A stretch of 64,000 nucleotides of DNA from Paenibacillus taichungensis (GTDB lineage: Bacteria > Bacillota > Bacilli > Paenibacillales > Paenibacillaceae), in NCBI RefSeq assembly GCF_013359905.1, contig NZ_JABMCC010000115.1:620001-684000 (forward strand). Reading direction: 5' to 3'. Of this stretch, positions 44,039-52,128 are shown one piece after another. Each line of letters starts with the position of its first letter. Position 1 is the stretch's first letter. The notes under the pieces are model-generated. The model was not told the origin of the DNA and made no database searches. It saw nothing but the letters and a program-made list of their open reading frames with translations. The position numbers were made by a program, and so were the translations under genes.

Positions 44039-45385
44039 ATGAAAAGCCATGTGCATCAAAAAGAAGAAGAGAAACTGAGCTGGATTAGTCTTTCCTTATT
44101 TGGAGCAGGATGTACGCTAGGGACCGGATTTTTCCTCGGAACAAGTCTGGCTATTCATTGGTCCGGTTTATCCGTGCTTGTACTTTTGGTGCTGGCTGCT
44201 GCGGGGACCTATTTTGTATTTGGAGCATTGGCTCAGATGACGGCAGAAGATCCGAAAGAAGGGGCTTTTCGAACATATGCCGGGGAAGCGTTCGGCCCAT
44301 GGGCCGGTTTCGGAAGCGGATGGATGTATTGGTCTTCCGAAATGCTGATCATGGGCAGTTCATTAACGGCGCTCGGATTATTCTCTCAATTTTGGTTTCC
44401 TAAGTTTCCATTGTGGGTGTTTGTGGCAGTATACGCATGCATTGGATTGTTCATCGCCGCATTGGGAGCCAAAGGGTTAACTCAAACAGAAAATGTGCTC
44501 GCCGTAATCAAGTTAGCTGCAACGGTTGCTTTTATCGCGATTGCAGCTGCGGCTTGTCTTGGCTGGTTAGATGTGAAGATTACACCGCAGAAAATAACGA
44601 ATGAATGGTTCCCTCACAAAATAAAAGGCGTGTGGACTGGGTTTATTTATGCCTTTTTTGCCTTTGCCGGGATTGAGGTCATGGGTTTAATGGCAGCCAA
44701 GCTGAAAGAACCTAAGGACGCTGTGAAGTCAGGCAGAGTGATGTTGTTAACCGTCAGTACGCTGTATGTTGTGGCGATTGCCTTGATCCTGCTACTGGTC
44801 CCCGCTGCTAAGTTAACACCAGACGAGAGTCCTCTCGTCAAAGCAATGTCATCGATTGGATTTACGGTTGTGGTTCATATTCTCAATGGGATTTTAATAA
44901 TCGCTGGATTCTCCACGATGGTCGCTTCAATCTATGCGATTACGTCCATGTTGGTTAAACTGGGTGAGGACGGAGATGCACCGAAGATGTTTACGAAGAC
45001 TTGGGGGAAAAAGAACATGCCCCTATATGCATTAGGATGCACCGCGGCTGGATTAATCCTTTCTACTCTCCTGGCATTATGGATGCCTAAGAGCCTATTC
45101 GAATATGTAACAACCGCAGGTAGCTTGGTATTAATGTATACCTGGCTTCTGATTTGCATCACGTATATCAAGAAAATGAAGCCAACAAGTTGGAATCGCA
45201 TCAAAGTATGGATCGCCATGGTCCTTATACTTGCAGCAGTAGCTGGCACGGTTATGGAAAAAGCCAGCAGAAGAGGTCTGCTGGCAAGTATAGGTCTTGT
45301 TGTATTGATAGCCTTGATTACTTACATTGTAAACAAAGTACGAAAACCGCAATCTTCGCCATCTACTGAGCCATCAAAGCCCTGA
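44039..45385 (+). CDS. APC superfamily amino acid permease
   Basis: A 448-residue, 12-TM amino acid permease. The TM1 unwound motif is GAGCTLGTGFFLG, and FIYAFFAFAGIEVMGLMAAKLKEPK is the TM6 signature. A basic C-terminus faces the cytosol. Together with the convergent YcgG-, YcgF- and YcgI-like genes it recalls the B. subtilis ycgF-ycgI neighbourhood, where a permease of this type is also present (from memory). It probably imports an amino acid or amine processed by the enzymes of the facing operon. Confidence 0.88.
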   Translation: MKSHVHQKEEEKLSWISLSLFGAGCTLGTGFFLGTSLAIHWSGLSVLVLLVLAAAGTYFVFGALAQMTAEDPKEGAFRTYAGEAFGPWAGFGSGWMYWSSEMLIMGSSLTALGLFSQFWFPKFPLWVFVAVYACIGLFIAALGAKGLTQTENVLAVIKLAATVAFIAIAAAACLGWLDVKITPQKITNEWFPHKIKGVWTGFIYAFFAFAGIEVMGLMAAKLKEPKDAVKSGRVMLLTVSTLYVVAIALILLLVPAAKLTPDESPLVKAMSSIGFTVVVHILNGILIIAGFSTMVASIYAITSMLVKLGEDGDAPKMFTKTWGKKNMPLYALGCTAAGLILSTLLALWMPKSLFEYVTTAGSLVLMYTWLLICITYIKKMKPTSWNRIKVWIAMVLILAAVAGTVMEKASRRGLLASIGLVVLIALITYIVNKVRKPQSSPSTEPSKP

Positions 45386-45404
45386 ATGGGTGGACTGGTA
45401 TCAG

Positions 45405-46166
45405 CTATTTCGTCAATTTGCTAATGGCTTGCTTCATGCGCAAAAAAGGACATTTGGAAGGGGTCTGCTCGTCATCGGGCAGGAAATATTGTTTCCATTC
45501 CAGATTATCCTGCTCCCCATACCACATGAGCGAAGGATGAGCCGGAACGGCATCATAGGCTGCCAAACGCTTACGAATCAAGGTTTTCATTTTCCGGCCA
45601 AGAGGTGTGTTGTCATTAATGGATTCAAACACCCATCTTGGTTGAAAAGCAAACATAAGATAAGGGAAGTGCCTACTGGCTCTAAGCTCGTGCGCGGGAG
45701 TGGCACAGAAACAAAAGTAAGGCTCCCCGCCAAAGCAAAATTCCCATGTGGCTTCATGCGGATCAGTCGAAATATGTTCAGGCCAGGAGGCAGTATCGAG
45801 TGAACTTACCCGGTTAAGCATCTCCCAGAACAAGGACTGATACTGCTCCACCGTTGTGTTGTTTCTCAAATCATCCGGTGTCTCGCAAATGACAACCAAA
45901 GAAGCGTAATGTCCCGTATCCCGGGAAACGGGTCCATATTGACTAAGTAATTCCGCCATGTCTTCAGCAGAAGCTTGTGTACGCGGATCCCTGGTGAATC
46001 CGTATCTCAAATGTCCTGAGAGAAAACCCATCCTTCCGGGAACACAAGGATACGTATTACCCTCATCTGCAATCATATTGGAAAATTTTGAATAAGCGTC
46101 CTGCTGCCATTCGGGCAGACCTTTGAATGATGCATTTATTTCATCGGCACTGTACAGCTCTGCCAT
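45405..46166 (-). CDS. YqcI/YcgG family protein
   Basis: A 253-residue protein of the YqcI/YcgG family, from ATG 46166 (MAELYSADEI). The longer frame to 46190 adds eight poor residues, and GGAGTTGGGG lies just before the chosen ATG. Conserved segments are FSNMIADEGNTYPCVPGRMGFLSG, YASLVVICETP, and a Cys/His-rich FCFGGEPYFCFCATPAHELRASR followed by the C-terminal DEQTPSKCPF. The Cys/His pattern suggests haem or metal binding; some relatives are implicated in N-oxidation of amino groups, which would fit the amino acid transporters around it. It is last in a four-gene minus-strand operon. Confidence 0.88.
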   Translation of the reverse strand: MAELYSADEINASFKGLPEWQQDAYSKFSNMIADEGNTYPCVPGRMGFLSGHLRYGFTRDPRTQASAEDMAELLSQYGPVSRDTGHYASLVVICETPDDLRNNTTVEQYQSLFWEMLNRVSSLDTASWPEHISTDPHEATWEFCFGGEPYFCFCATPAHELRASRHFPYLMFAFQPRWVFESINDNTPLGRKMKTLIRKRLAAYDAVPAHPSLMWYGEQDNLEWKQYFLPDDEQTPSKCPFLRMKQAISKLTK

Positions 46167-46249
46167 GGATTCCCCAACTCCATTCCACATGATACCGTTA
46201 ACGTATTAATGCGGATGGCGTTGGGTGACTGTCCAGTGTAGTTTTTATG

Positions 46250-46876
46250 TCAGAAAAAGATAGATCGTACAGCTTCAAAACCGAAGTACAGGCCAAATCC
46301 GATCAGACAGATCCCTGAGATAATGGAGATCCAGCGCAAAACGGTTTCGTTGCTGCGTTTATGAAATCGACTAGCCATGCCAGCCATGATGACATCCCAG
46401 ACAAGGATGCCTATGAAAATACCAGAACTGTATATTAGTAGATGAGCGGTGTCAGTATGCTTCACGGTTGTAGCAAGAATAGAGCCGTAAATACCGAGCC
46501 AAAATAAAATATTCAGCGGATTGGACAGGGCCATGAGAAAGCCAGAAACAAAAGATTTCCCAACCCTCGCTTCTGCTGTAGAAGAGGCCTGAATGCCATC
46601 TTTTAACTTAGATAGTGTTTCCACACCGGTATACACCAGAATAAAGCTGCCAAATGACCAAAGAAACGAGCGCATGAACGGCGTGTCCAGAAAATGAGCA
46701 ACTCCAAAGTAGATCAGAAGCATGTACACCAAATCGGCAAACATGGCTCCCAGTCCCAGAATCCAGGCATGCATAAATCCGTGGCGGGCTCCGCGATCCA
46801 ACTGAGCGGCATTAATCGGACCAATTGGAGCTGATAGTGAGATTCCCAGAATAATATAACTAAACAGTACAGACAT
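46250..46876 (-). CDS. LysE/RhtB-type amino acid exporter
   Basis: A 208-residue, roughly six-TM exporter of the LysE superfamily: SYIILGISLSAPIGPINAAQLDRGARHGF at the N-terminus and the GFLMALSNPLNILFWLG motif in the middle. The start is placed at ATG 46876, 11 bases after AAGGAG; the GTG at 46888 overlaps that site. Similar to B. subtilis YcgF. Its position between DUF1989 and YqcI/YcgG genes suggests export of a toxic amino acid or amine, perhaps a product of the neighbouring enzymes. Confidence 0.9.
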   Translation of the reverse strand: MSVLFSYIILGISLSAPIGPINAAQLDRGARHGFMHAWILGLGAMFADLVYMLLIYFGVAHFLDTPFMRSFLWSFGSFILVYTGVETLSKLKDGIQASSTAEARVGKSFVSGFLMALSNPLNILFWLGIYGSILATTVKHTDTAHLLIYSSGIFIGILVWDVIMAGMASRFHKRSNETVLRWISIISGICLIGFGLYFGFEAVRSIFF

Positions 46877-46988
46877 ATACGCGTTCACTCCTTAACGGGT
46901 TCGACGAATTGTACCGGTAAGTCACACACATATGGGTACAAGTCATCGTATTCCCGTCTGGAGCAAATTAGAACAAGCTGTGCGTCGC

Positions 46989-47612
46989 TTAATCTAATAA
47001 GGACTCTACATCCAGCTGAATAGCTGTACAATGATATCCGTTGCATGAGCTTTCTTCACATGGGCAGGCGGATAAACCGACAACCAGATCGGTCAATGCC
47101 TCCATCTCCACATAATCACCAGCACGCGAATCAGGAGCTACGACATCAATCTTGCCCAGATCATCTACAACCGATTTCATAAACAGATTAAATGGATAAT
47201 GCTGATCCGGTGGCAAAATCCCGAACGGTTCAAGAGCCTGATTTAGGTTATGATAGCAGCTGGCATGATCTTTTTTGTCATATAATACTTCATACATCTC
47301 CGGACGACAGGCGGAGTTGAAGAAATCATGAACACCAACCGTGTCACGAAGGATCTTAAGCAATGGTTGATATTGATTGGAATACACGGATTGTCCTGGT
47401 TTGATCCGGTAGGAGCGCAAAACGTCCATCGTTACACCTGGATCTAGTCGATTATTGGCATTTTGAGCATCATATGCAACAAAATCAACGACCTGCTGCC
47501 CCTCCAAATCGGTCACCCGAATTAATGAACCTTTATTTACCTTAACGGCATAACCCGTTTTGGCCGGGATACGAACAGACTGCTTATGGCGTTCCGTTGT
47601 ATTCATATTCAT
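46989..47612 (-). CDS. DUF1989 (urea carboxylase-associated) family protein, YcgI-like
   Basis: A 207-residue member of DUF1989. Family features are the N-terminal VRIPAKTGYAVKVNKGSLIRVTDLEGQQVVDFVAYDA, RSYRIKPGQSVYSN, the HDFFNSACRPEMYEVLY segment and a C-terminal CPCEESSCNGYHCTAI Cys/His cluster likely to bind zinc. Paired DUF1989 proteins act as carboxyguanidine deiminase subunits in guanidine degradation; this single copy without a carboxylase is more like B. subtilis YcgI, of unknown function. GGAGGAATG precedes the ATG. It lies between the amidase and LysE genes. Confidence 0.9.
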   Translation of the reverse strand: MNMNTTERHKQSVRIPAKTGYAVKVNKGSLIRVTDLEGQQVVDFVAYDAQNANNRLDPGVTMDVLRSYRIKPGQSVYSNQYQPLLKILRDTVGVHDFFNSACRPEMYEVLYDKKDHASCYHNLNQALEPFGILPPDQHYPFNLFMKSVVDDLGKIDVVAPDSRAGDYVEMEALTDLVVGLSACPCEESSCNGYHCTAIQLDVESLLD

Positions 47613-47724
47613 TCGTCACATTCCTCCGCTGTTTTTGCTTTCAGTATGCGGAGCTGACATGGCTTTCATGCACTTTGGCAAACATACGGCTCACATTGAA
47701 AATGATGTAGGTTGTATTCAGTTT

Positions 47725-49230
47725 TTATACTGGAAACAGTGGATTACCCTTCATGCCGACCCATAGTTCGGATGTTTCCAGCTGACCAGCCAGATGAAGC
47801 AACCAGTCTTCACGGCCTTTCGTTGCCATAATCTGTACACCCATCGGCAGGCCTTCAGGAGTCAGATGCACAGGAACACTCATGGCTGGTTGACCCGTCA
47901 GATTCGCGAGCTGAGTGAACGGAGTGTAGGTAAGACTTGGCTCAAACATCTCATAAATCAGCTGCTGCTGCTGGATCTTGTCCAAATCGCTAATACGCAT
48001 CAGCTGCTGAATCTGTTCATCATGAGGTGTCAATTCGCCGATTTTGGGTGCTGGAAAAGCATTTACAGGTGTGACATAAAAATCATAGCGTTCAAACAAT
48101 GTGGACATCTGAGCTGCGGCAACATCCCATTCGGCCAGACTATGTACGAATTCGGCAGCGGATACTTTTTTGCCGGCTTCAGCCAGCACCCAGGACTCGA
48201 TCTCCATATCAGCAGAGGTTAATGCTCTGCCCATAGAACGTTCCATCGAAGAGATCATCGCCGCCATTTCGCCGCTGTTCATCATGTAATAGTTCTCCAT
48301 CAATTTGACTCCATTAACCGGACTCAGCTTTTCTTCAACCTCATGACCTTGTTCTTCCAGCCAGCGGACGAGCTTGTATACAGATTCTTTGGCTTCCGCG
48401 CTGACAGGTGTCCCCACAGGCGAATCCGTAGTATACGCAATTTTCAGTTTGCGTTGATGAGGATAGTTCATATCAGCCAAGTAGCTGCCCGGAAAGAGGG
48501 GAGCATGGAACGCAGCTTCGGGTTGAATCACTTGCAATGTATCGAGCAAAGCAGCGCTGTCGCGAACTGAACGGGATAATGCAAAATCAATCGAAGCACC
48601 CTGCCACTGACGGCCAACACCCGGTCCAACAGGTGTCCGCCCACGTGTAGGCTTGAGTCCGAACAGGCCGCTGAATGAAGCAGGGATTCGGATGGAACCG
48701 CCACCGTCACTGGCTCCCGCAAGGGGTACAATACCCGAGGCTACTGCGGCAGCGGCGCCTCCACTTGAACCGCCTGGCGAGTGATTCGTATTCCATGGAT
48801 TTCGACTTGGTCCGTGAAGACGGGGCTCGGTAATATTTTTCAGGCCAAATTCCGGTGTATTAGTATGTCCAATGATAATGAAGCCTGCATCGCGCAGACG
48901 GGAAACGAAATTAGAATTCCGCTGCGCGCGATGCTCACTGAGAAGACGAGAACCCGAGGTGAGAATTTCACCTTCCAGGGATTGAGAGATATCTTTCAAT
49001 AACAAGGGCACGCCGGCAAAGGGCTGCTCTCCCGGACGAACCATACTCGCTTCCTGACGTGCACGTGTTTCATATGTACGAATGACTGCGTTAAGCTGCG
49101 GGTTCACTTCTTCGAGGCGTGCATACGCCGCTTCCAGCAATTCGACAGGGGATATCTCCCGTGCGCGAACCAATTCAGCCAAACCTATGGCATCGTAAGA
49201 TGTATATGAAAATGATGAAGATGAAGACAT
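47725..49230 (-). CDS. Amidase (amidase signature family, GatA-like)
   Basis: A 501-residue amidase-signature hydrolase with the Ser-cisSer-Lys triad: Lys79 in PLLLKDI, Ser155 in GGSSGGAAAA and Ser179 in DGGGSIRIP. The family hydrolyses amides to acid and ammonia. It is not GatA of the tRNA amidotransferase, because GatB and GatC are not present. It is the first gene of the minus-strand operon amidase-DUF1989-LysE-YqcI/YcgG. Allophanate hydrolase belongs to the same superfamily, but this protein is shorter and is not clearly that. Confidence 0.92.
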   Translation of the reverse strand: MSSSSSFSYTSYDAIGLAELVRAREISPVELLEAAYARLEEVNPQLNAVIRTYETRARQEASMVRPGEQPFAGVPLLLKDISQSLEGEILTSGSRLLSEHRAQRNSNFVSRLRDAGFIIIGHTNTPEFGLKNITEPRLHGPSRNPWNTNHSPGGSSGGAAAAVASGIVPLAGASDGGGSIRIPASFSGLFGLKPTRGRTPVGPGVGRQWQGASIDFALSRSVRDSAALLDTLQVIQPEAAFHAPLFPGSYLADMNYPHQRKLKIAYTTDSPVGTPVSAEAKESVYKLVRWLEEQGHEVEEKLSPVNGVKLMENYYMMNSGEMAAMISSMERSMGRALTSADMEIESWVLAEAGKKVSAAEFVHSLAEWDVAAAQMSTLFERYDFYVTPVNAFPAPKIGELTPHDEQIQQLMRISDLDKIQQQQLIYEMFEPSLTYTPFTQLANLTGQPAMSVPVHLTPEGLPMGVQIMATKGREDWLLHLAGQLETSELWVGMKGNPLFPV

Positions 49231-49299
49231 GACGATCGTTCCTCTCTAAATTGACTTAATCTACTATTCCATAAGTCATCGTACCACCGGAATAGCGAA

Positions 49300-49343
49300 A
49301 AGACAAAAGGCACTGAACATCTCAAAGGATGTCCAGTGCCTTA
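49300..49343 (-). terminator. Terminator of the FMN-riboswitch-controlled transporter
   Basis: AAGGCACTG-ACATC/GATGT-CAGTGCCTT stem followed by TTTGTCTTTT on the minus strand. Confidence 0.85.
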
Positions 49344-49366
49344 ATTGATTTGCTTTTATATAAAAT

Positions 49367-50347
49367 TCAATTCGTACGAAGCTTTGGTGCACCGTCAGCC
49401 GGAGTCGCTGATCGTTCTTGCTGTTTGGAGATGGCGAATAGGGCAATCCAGATGAGGATGAAGCCCACCAGTTGCTCCCATGTAATTAATGTACGGAATG
49501 CAATCCAGTTTACCAGTACACCGGCCATCGGGAAGCTCAGTTCTGCAAGCGTTGCGACTGAGGCCTTGGTGGAAGAGAGCCCTTTGTAATATAAGAGAAG
49601 ACTCAGTAAGCCTGGCAGTAAAGCCTGGCCCAGAATATTAAGTGCTACAGCCGCCTGTTCACCTGTAGCGGAAGGGAATGTCCAGGCAGCACCTTCGTTC
49701 CACGTCATAAAGATCAGCAGCGGTAAGGCTACGACAAAGCGCAGAGAGGTGACCGTTTCATAACGGGTTTGCCCCAGCATCAGCCGCCCCATAACCGTTG
49801 AACCACCCCACAATGCAGCTGCACCCAGTGATAACAGGCTGCCTGCATGAACCCAATTGTCCCAGTTGCCAAGGGGAAGGGTAAATCCGAAAGTGAGCAG
49901 GTATGTTCCTGCAAATGCAATGATAAACAGTCCACCGAAGCGGCGAGGCAATGTTTCTTTCAGCAGCAGCTTAGCCAGAACAATCGCAAATAGCGGCTGC
50001 ATCTTTTGCAGTAACAAGACGGTGTTGGGATCGTTATGCGTAAGTGCCAGAGTGAACAATACCGTGGCGAGAGCAGATCCTCCCCAGGAGATAAATATCA
50101 CGGCTATCCAGTGGCGTGCACGTAGGTTTTTCAGATCGGCCCGGAACTTCCACAAGACGGGAATTGCCACAAGGCTGACAATAATATGTTCCACCAGTAC
50201 AATTTGAGTGGAGGTCATTGTTTTGAGCAAAATAATACGGAACAGTGGATCTACACCCCAAAGGGCGGCGCCGAGCACGACGAGCCAGAATCCGGTATTA
50301 CTTCGTTCCTTGTGGTAAACTGTTGATGCAGATTGGGTCTTTTCCAT
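49367..50347 (-). CDS. EamA family transporter under FMN riboswitch, candidate riboflavin importer
   Basis: A 326-residue, 10-TM EamA transporter (GFWLVVLGAALWGVDPLFRIILL, LLQKMQPLFAIVLAKLLLKETLPRR ending repeat 1, GLSSTKASVATLAELSFPMAGVLVNWIAF in repeat 2). Start ATG 50347 has AAGGAG upstream; the longer frame would run through the riboswitch terminator. An FMN riboswitch and intrinsic terminator precede it, so it is expected to be switched off by FMN. EamA proteins under FMN riboswitches (RibN in proteobacteria) import riboflavin, so a flavin transport role is inferred. Export of a flavin analogue is the alternative. Confidence 0.88.
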   Translation of the reverse strand: MEKTQSASTVYHKERSNTGFWLVVLGAALWGVDPLFRIILLKTMTSTQIVLVEHIIVSLVAIPVLWKFRADLKNLRARHWIAVIFISWGGSALATVLFTLALTHNDPNTVLLLQKMQPLFAIVLAKLLLKETLPRRFGGLFIIAFAGTYLLTFGFTLPLGNWDNWVHAGSLLSLGAAALWGGSTVMGRLMLGQTRYETVTSLRFVVALPLLIFMTWNEGAAWTFPSATGEQAAVALNILGQALLPGLLSLLLYYKGLSSTKASVATLAELSFPMAGVLVNWIAFRTLITWEQLVGFILIWIALFAISKQQERSATPADGAPKLRTN

Positions 50348-50395
50348 ATTCAGGACTCCTTCGTCAGAACACGGAATCTTCAGTTGGCAAAATCG

Positions 50396-50437
50396 ACAAA
50401 AGCCCCCGTTTTGGTATACACCAAATAAACGGGGGCT
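50396..50437 (-). terminator. Riboswitch terminator
   Basis: AGCCCCCGTTT/AAACGGGGGCT 11-bp stem with a loop that itself pairs (TTGGT/ACCAA), then TTTTG, on the minus strand between the FMN aptamer and the EamA start. It is the off-state of a transcriptional riboswitch. Confidence 0.9.
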
Positions 50438-50494
50438 CAATCATTAACATGTCGTACGAAAATAAGCCTTTCCGTAACGGCATGTCAATGTGTT

Positions 50495-50640
50495 GATCTT
50501 CTCTCATCCGGACTGTACCGTCGGCCTTGGAGTCACACCAAGTCAGTCGCTGAATCCCTACATCGGGTCAAACAGCGAGTCGCGGGCTGGTTCCGAAGAA
50601 CATCACCGCCGGTTGGGAATTGCACCCTACCCCGAAGATC
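50495..50640 (-). promoter_or_regulatory. FMN riboswitch (RFN element)
   Basis: On the minus strand all conserved RFN blocks are present in order: CTTCGGGGTAGGGTG, AATTCCCAACCGGCGGTGAT, the CAGCCCGCGA region, GGTGTGACTCCAAGGCCGACG, and ACAGTCCGGATGAGAGAAG. P1 is closed by GATCTTC (50634-50640) with GAAGATC (50495-50501). With the downstream terminator it should reduce transcription of the EamA gene when FMN is bound. Confidence 0.97.
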
Positions 50641-50647
50641 CTATTCA

Positions 50648-50653
50648 ATTATA
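50648..50653 (-). promoter_or_regulatory. -10 box of the riboswitch transcript
   Basis: TATAAT on the minus strand seven bases before the aptamer's P1, so transcription would start right at the riboswitch. The -35 is not a clear match. Confidence 0.6.
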
Positions 50654-50696
50654 TTGTGTTGAACAAGCTGTAACATTAATAAGTCCATCTTATTCC

Positions 50697-50710
50697 TGTA
50701 AGCGCTAGCA
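50697..50710. promoter_or_regulatory. Near-consensus cre (CcpA) site
   Basis: TGTAAGCGCTAGCA matches TGWNANCGNTNWCA at 13 of 14 positions. It lies about 45 bp upstream of the riboswitch promoter and just past the dinB stop. Confidence 0.35.
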
Positions 50711-50724
50711 GTTCAAGTGTTTTT

Positions 50725-51222
50725 TTAGAATATGATATTCCAGCTTCCCTGTTGTCTGCGTAATAATACAATCTGCCCTGCATGATACGCATCGTGAAGT
50801 ACCCAGCGAGCTAGTTCATGTGCCCATTTTTCATCCGTATCCATGTACGGAGCTTCAAGATCGGATTCTTCTAATGAAGAGAGCTGATCACGAAGCTGTC
50901 CGGCTAATTGTGTTGTGTTTTGCATAAGTGCACTCCAGCCAGTGGTATCGGAAGGGTCGCCGGGATCTCCAAAGGTGGATTCATTGTTTTCGGCAGGTGT
51001 ACCGGAGGGTGTTTTGCCCTGAATACGACTCAACAAGCGATGATTATAGTAATACATATGGTTAACCAACTGCCAGATGCTTAATCCACCGGATGATGGA
51101 ACCCAGGCTGCCTGTTCAGTAGTCAGTCCTTCGAGTGCCTTGGATAAAGGCACAATCCAGTTACATTGATCCCAGGTATCATCTTTCTGAATGAGCAATA
51201 GTTCTGTTGCTGTTGTAGTCAT
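50725..51222 (-). CDS. DinB superfamily protein
   Basis: A 165-residue DinB/YfiT-type four-helix bundle. The metal-binding His positions are visible as LVNHMYYYNHRLL in helix 2 and the conserved WVLHDAYHAGQIVLLRRQ near the C-terminus. Characterised relatives are thiol-dependent S-transferases using bacillithiol or mycothiol; this member's role is unknown. AGGGAGG precedes the ATG. It is divergent from the CGNR gene, sharing a 136-bp region with repeated GTTACAAT motifs. Confidence 0.9.
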   Translation of the reverse strand: MTTTATELLLIQKDDTWDQCNWIVPLSKALEGLTTEQAAWVPSSGGLSIWQLVNHMYYYNHRLLSRIQGKTPSGTPAENNESTFGDPGDPSDTTGWSALMQNTTQLAGQLRDQLSSLEESDLEAPYMDTDEKWAHELARWVLHDAYHAGQIVLLRRQQGSWNIIF

Positions 51223-51276
51223 TGATTTTTCCTCCCTAAAATGAATTCATGGTAACTAGCTAAAGTGCTTAAATGT

Positions 51277-51344
51277 GGTTACAATTAATATAACCCAAAC
51301 ACGAATGATTGTAACTATCTTTTTGATTTTAGATGGTTACAATT
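51277..51344. promoter_or_regulatory. Three GGTTACAATT-type repeats, putative operators
   Basis: GGTTACAATT occurs at 51277-51286 and 51335-51344 in direct orientation, and its complement ATTGTAACT at 51308-51316. The array fills the divergent dinB/CGNR promoter region and ends just before the CGNR ribosome binding site. Confidence 0.5.
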
Positions 51345-51358
51345 TAGCGGAGGTACGT

Positions 51359-51907
51359 ATGGATAGACTATGGACTGATTTTGTAAACAGTGATTACCAT
51401 GACTGGCGTGGTGGAAATCGCTCAGAGGACAGGCTTGGCAAAGCCGAATGGCAGCAGGCATTCCTCAAACAATGGCAACTGAATGCAACTGTACCTGCTT
51501 CTTCTGAAGAAGAGGGGGTTTTGAGAAACTTCAGAAATGAATTGCAGGCTATTGCAACTGGTTTATCTGACGGAAATGCATTATCAAACAAAGACCAGGA
51601 ATGGCTTAACGGCATAATGGAGGAAGGTCAAGTCATAAGAAGACTGAACGCTGGAGATGAGGGACTGAATCTTTCACTTATTCCTGTAGGAACTCAATGG
51701 CAGCAGGTCATGGCAGAGGTCGCAGCCGATTTTGCCATCACTGTAGTTGAAGGGGATGGGGGAAGAATTCGTATCTGTGACAATACGGATTGCCGTTGGA
51801 TTTTCTATGACGATACACGTAGTAGAACCCAGAAATATTGTGATGACAAGATGTGTGGTAATCTGATGAAGGTTAGAAGGTTTCGGGCAAAACTGAAGAA
51901 GGATTAG
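51359..51907 (+). CDS. ABATE/CGNR zinc-finger protein, likely transcriptional regulator
   Basis: A 182-residue protein from ATG 51359, which is preceded by GCGGAGGT. The longer frame to 51275 crosses the repeat array. The N-terminus is ABATE-like (FVNSDYHDWRGGNRSEDRLGK). The C-terminal CGNR zinc finger has four Cys in RICDNTDCRWIFYDD and QKYCDDKMCGNLMKVRRFR. CGNR proteins are presumed DNA-binding stress-response regulators. The repeats before it may be its own binding sites and could link it to the divergent dinB gene. Confidence 0.88.
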   Translation: MDRLWTDFVNSDYHDWRGGNRSEDRLGKAEWQQAFLKQWQLNATVPASSEEEGVLRNFRNELQAIATGLSDGNALSNKDQEWLNGIMEEGQVIRRLNAGDEGLNLSLIPVGTQWQQVMAEVAADFAITVVEGDGGRIRICDNTDCRWIFYDDTRSRTQKYCDDKMCGNLMKVRRFRAKLKKD

Positions 51908-52128
51908 CAGCAAGAGTAGGGTATATGCAAGGAAAGTGTGATTTATTGTACTTTGCAACAGACAGGAAATATTCAATAAGATTTGTATAAAACCAAAATT
52001 GAATCTTAGCATCCACTTCTATATAATGGTTATATACTTAAAATATTTCAGCTAGTCATTTCATCAGAGATTAACATCCAGGATTCAAGCGTATATCCAA
52101 CAAAAAATAATGATTGGAGATGTGTCTT

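Larger units (their letters stand above)
50348..50724 (-). other. Leader region of the EamA gene
   Basis: 377 non-coding bases: terminator 50396-50437, expression platform 50438-50494, FMN aptamer 50495-50640, a -10 box at 50648-50653 and a near-cre sequence at 50697-50710. Confidence 0.85.

Noticed and set aside
47613..47724. A guanidine riboswitch serving the DUF1989 gene
   Set aside because: The 112-base gap has only a CTCCGC/GCGGAG hairpin; none of the conserved ykkC-type blocks is present.
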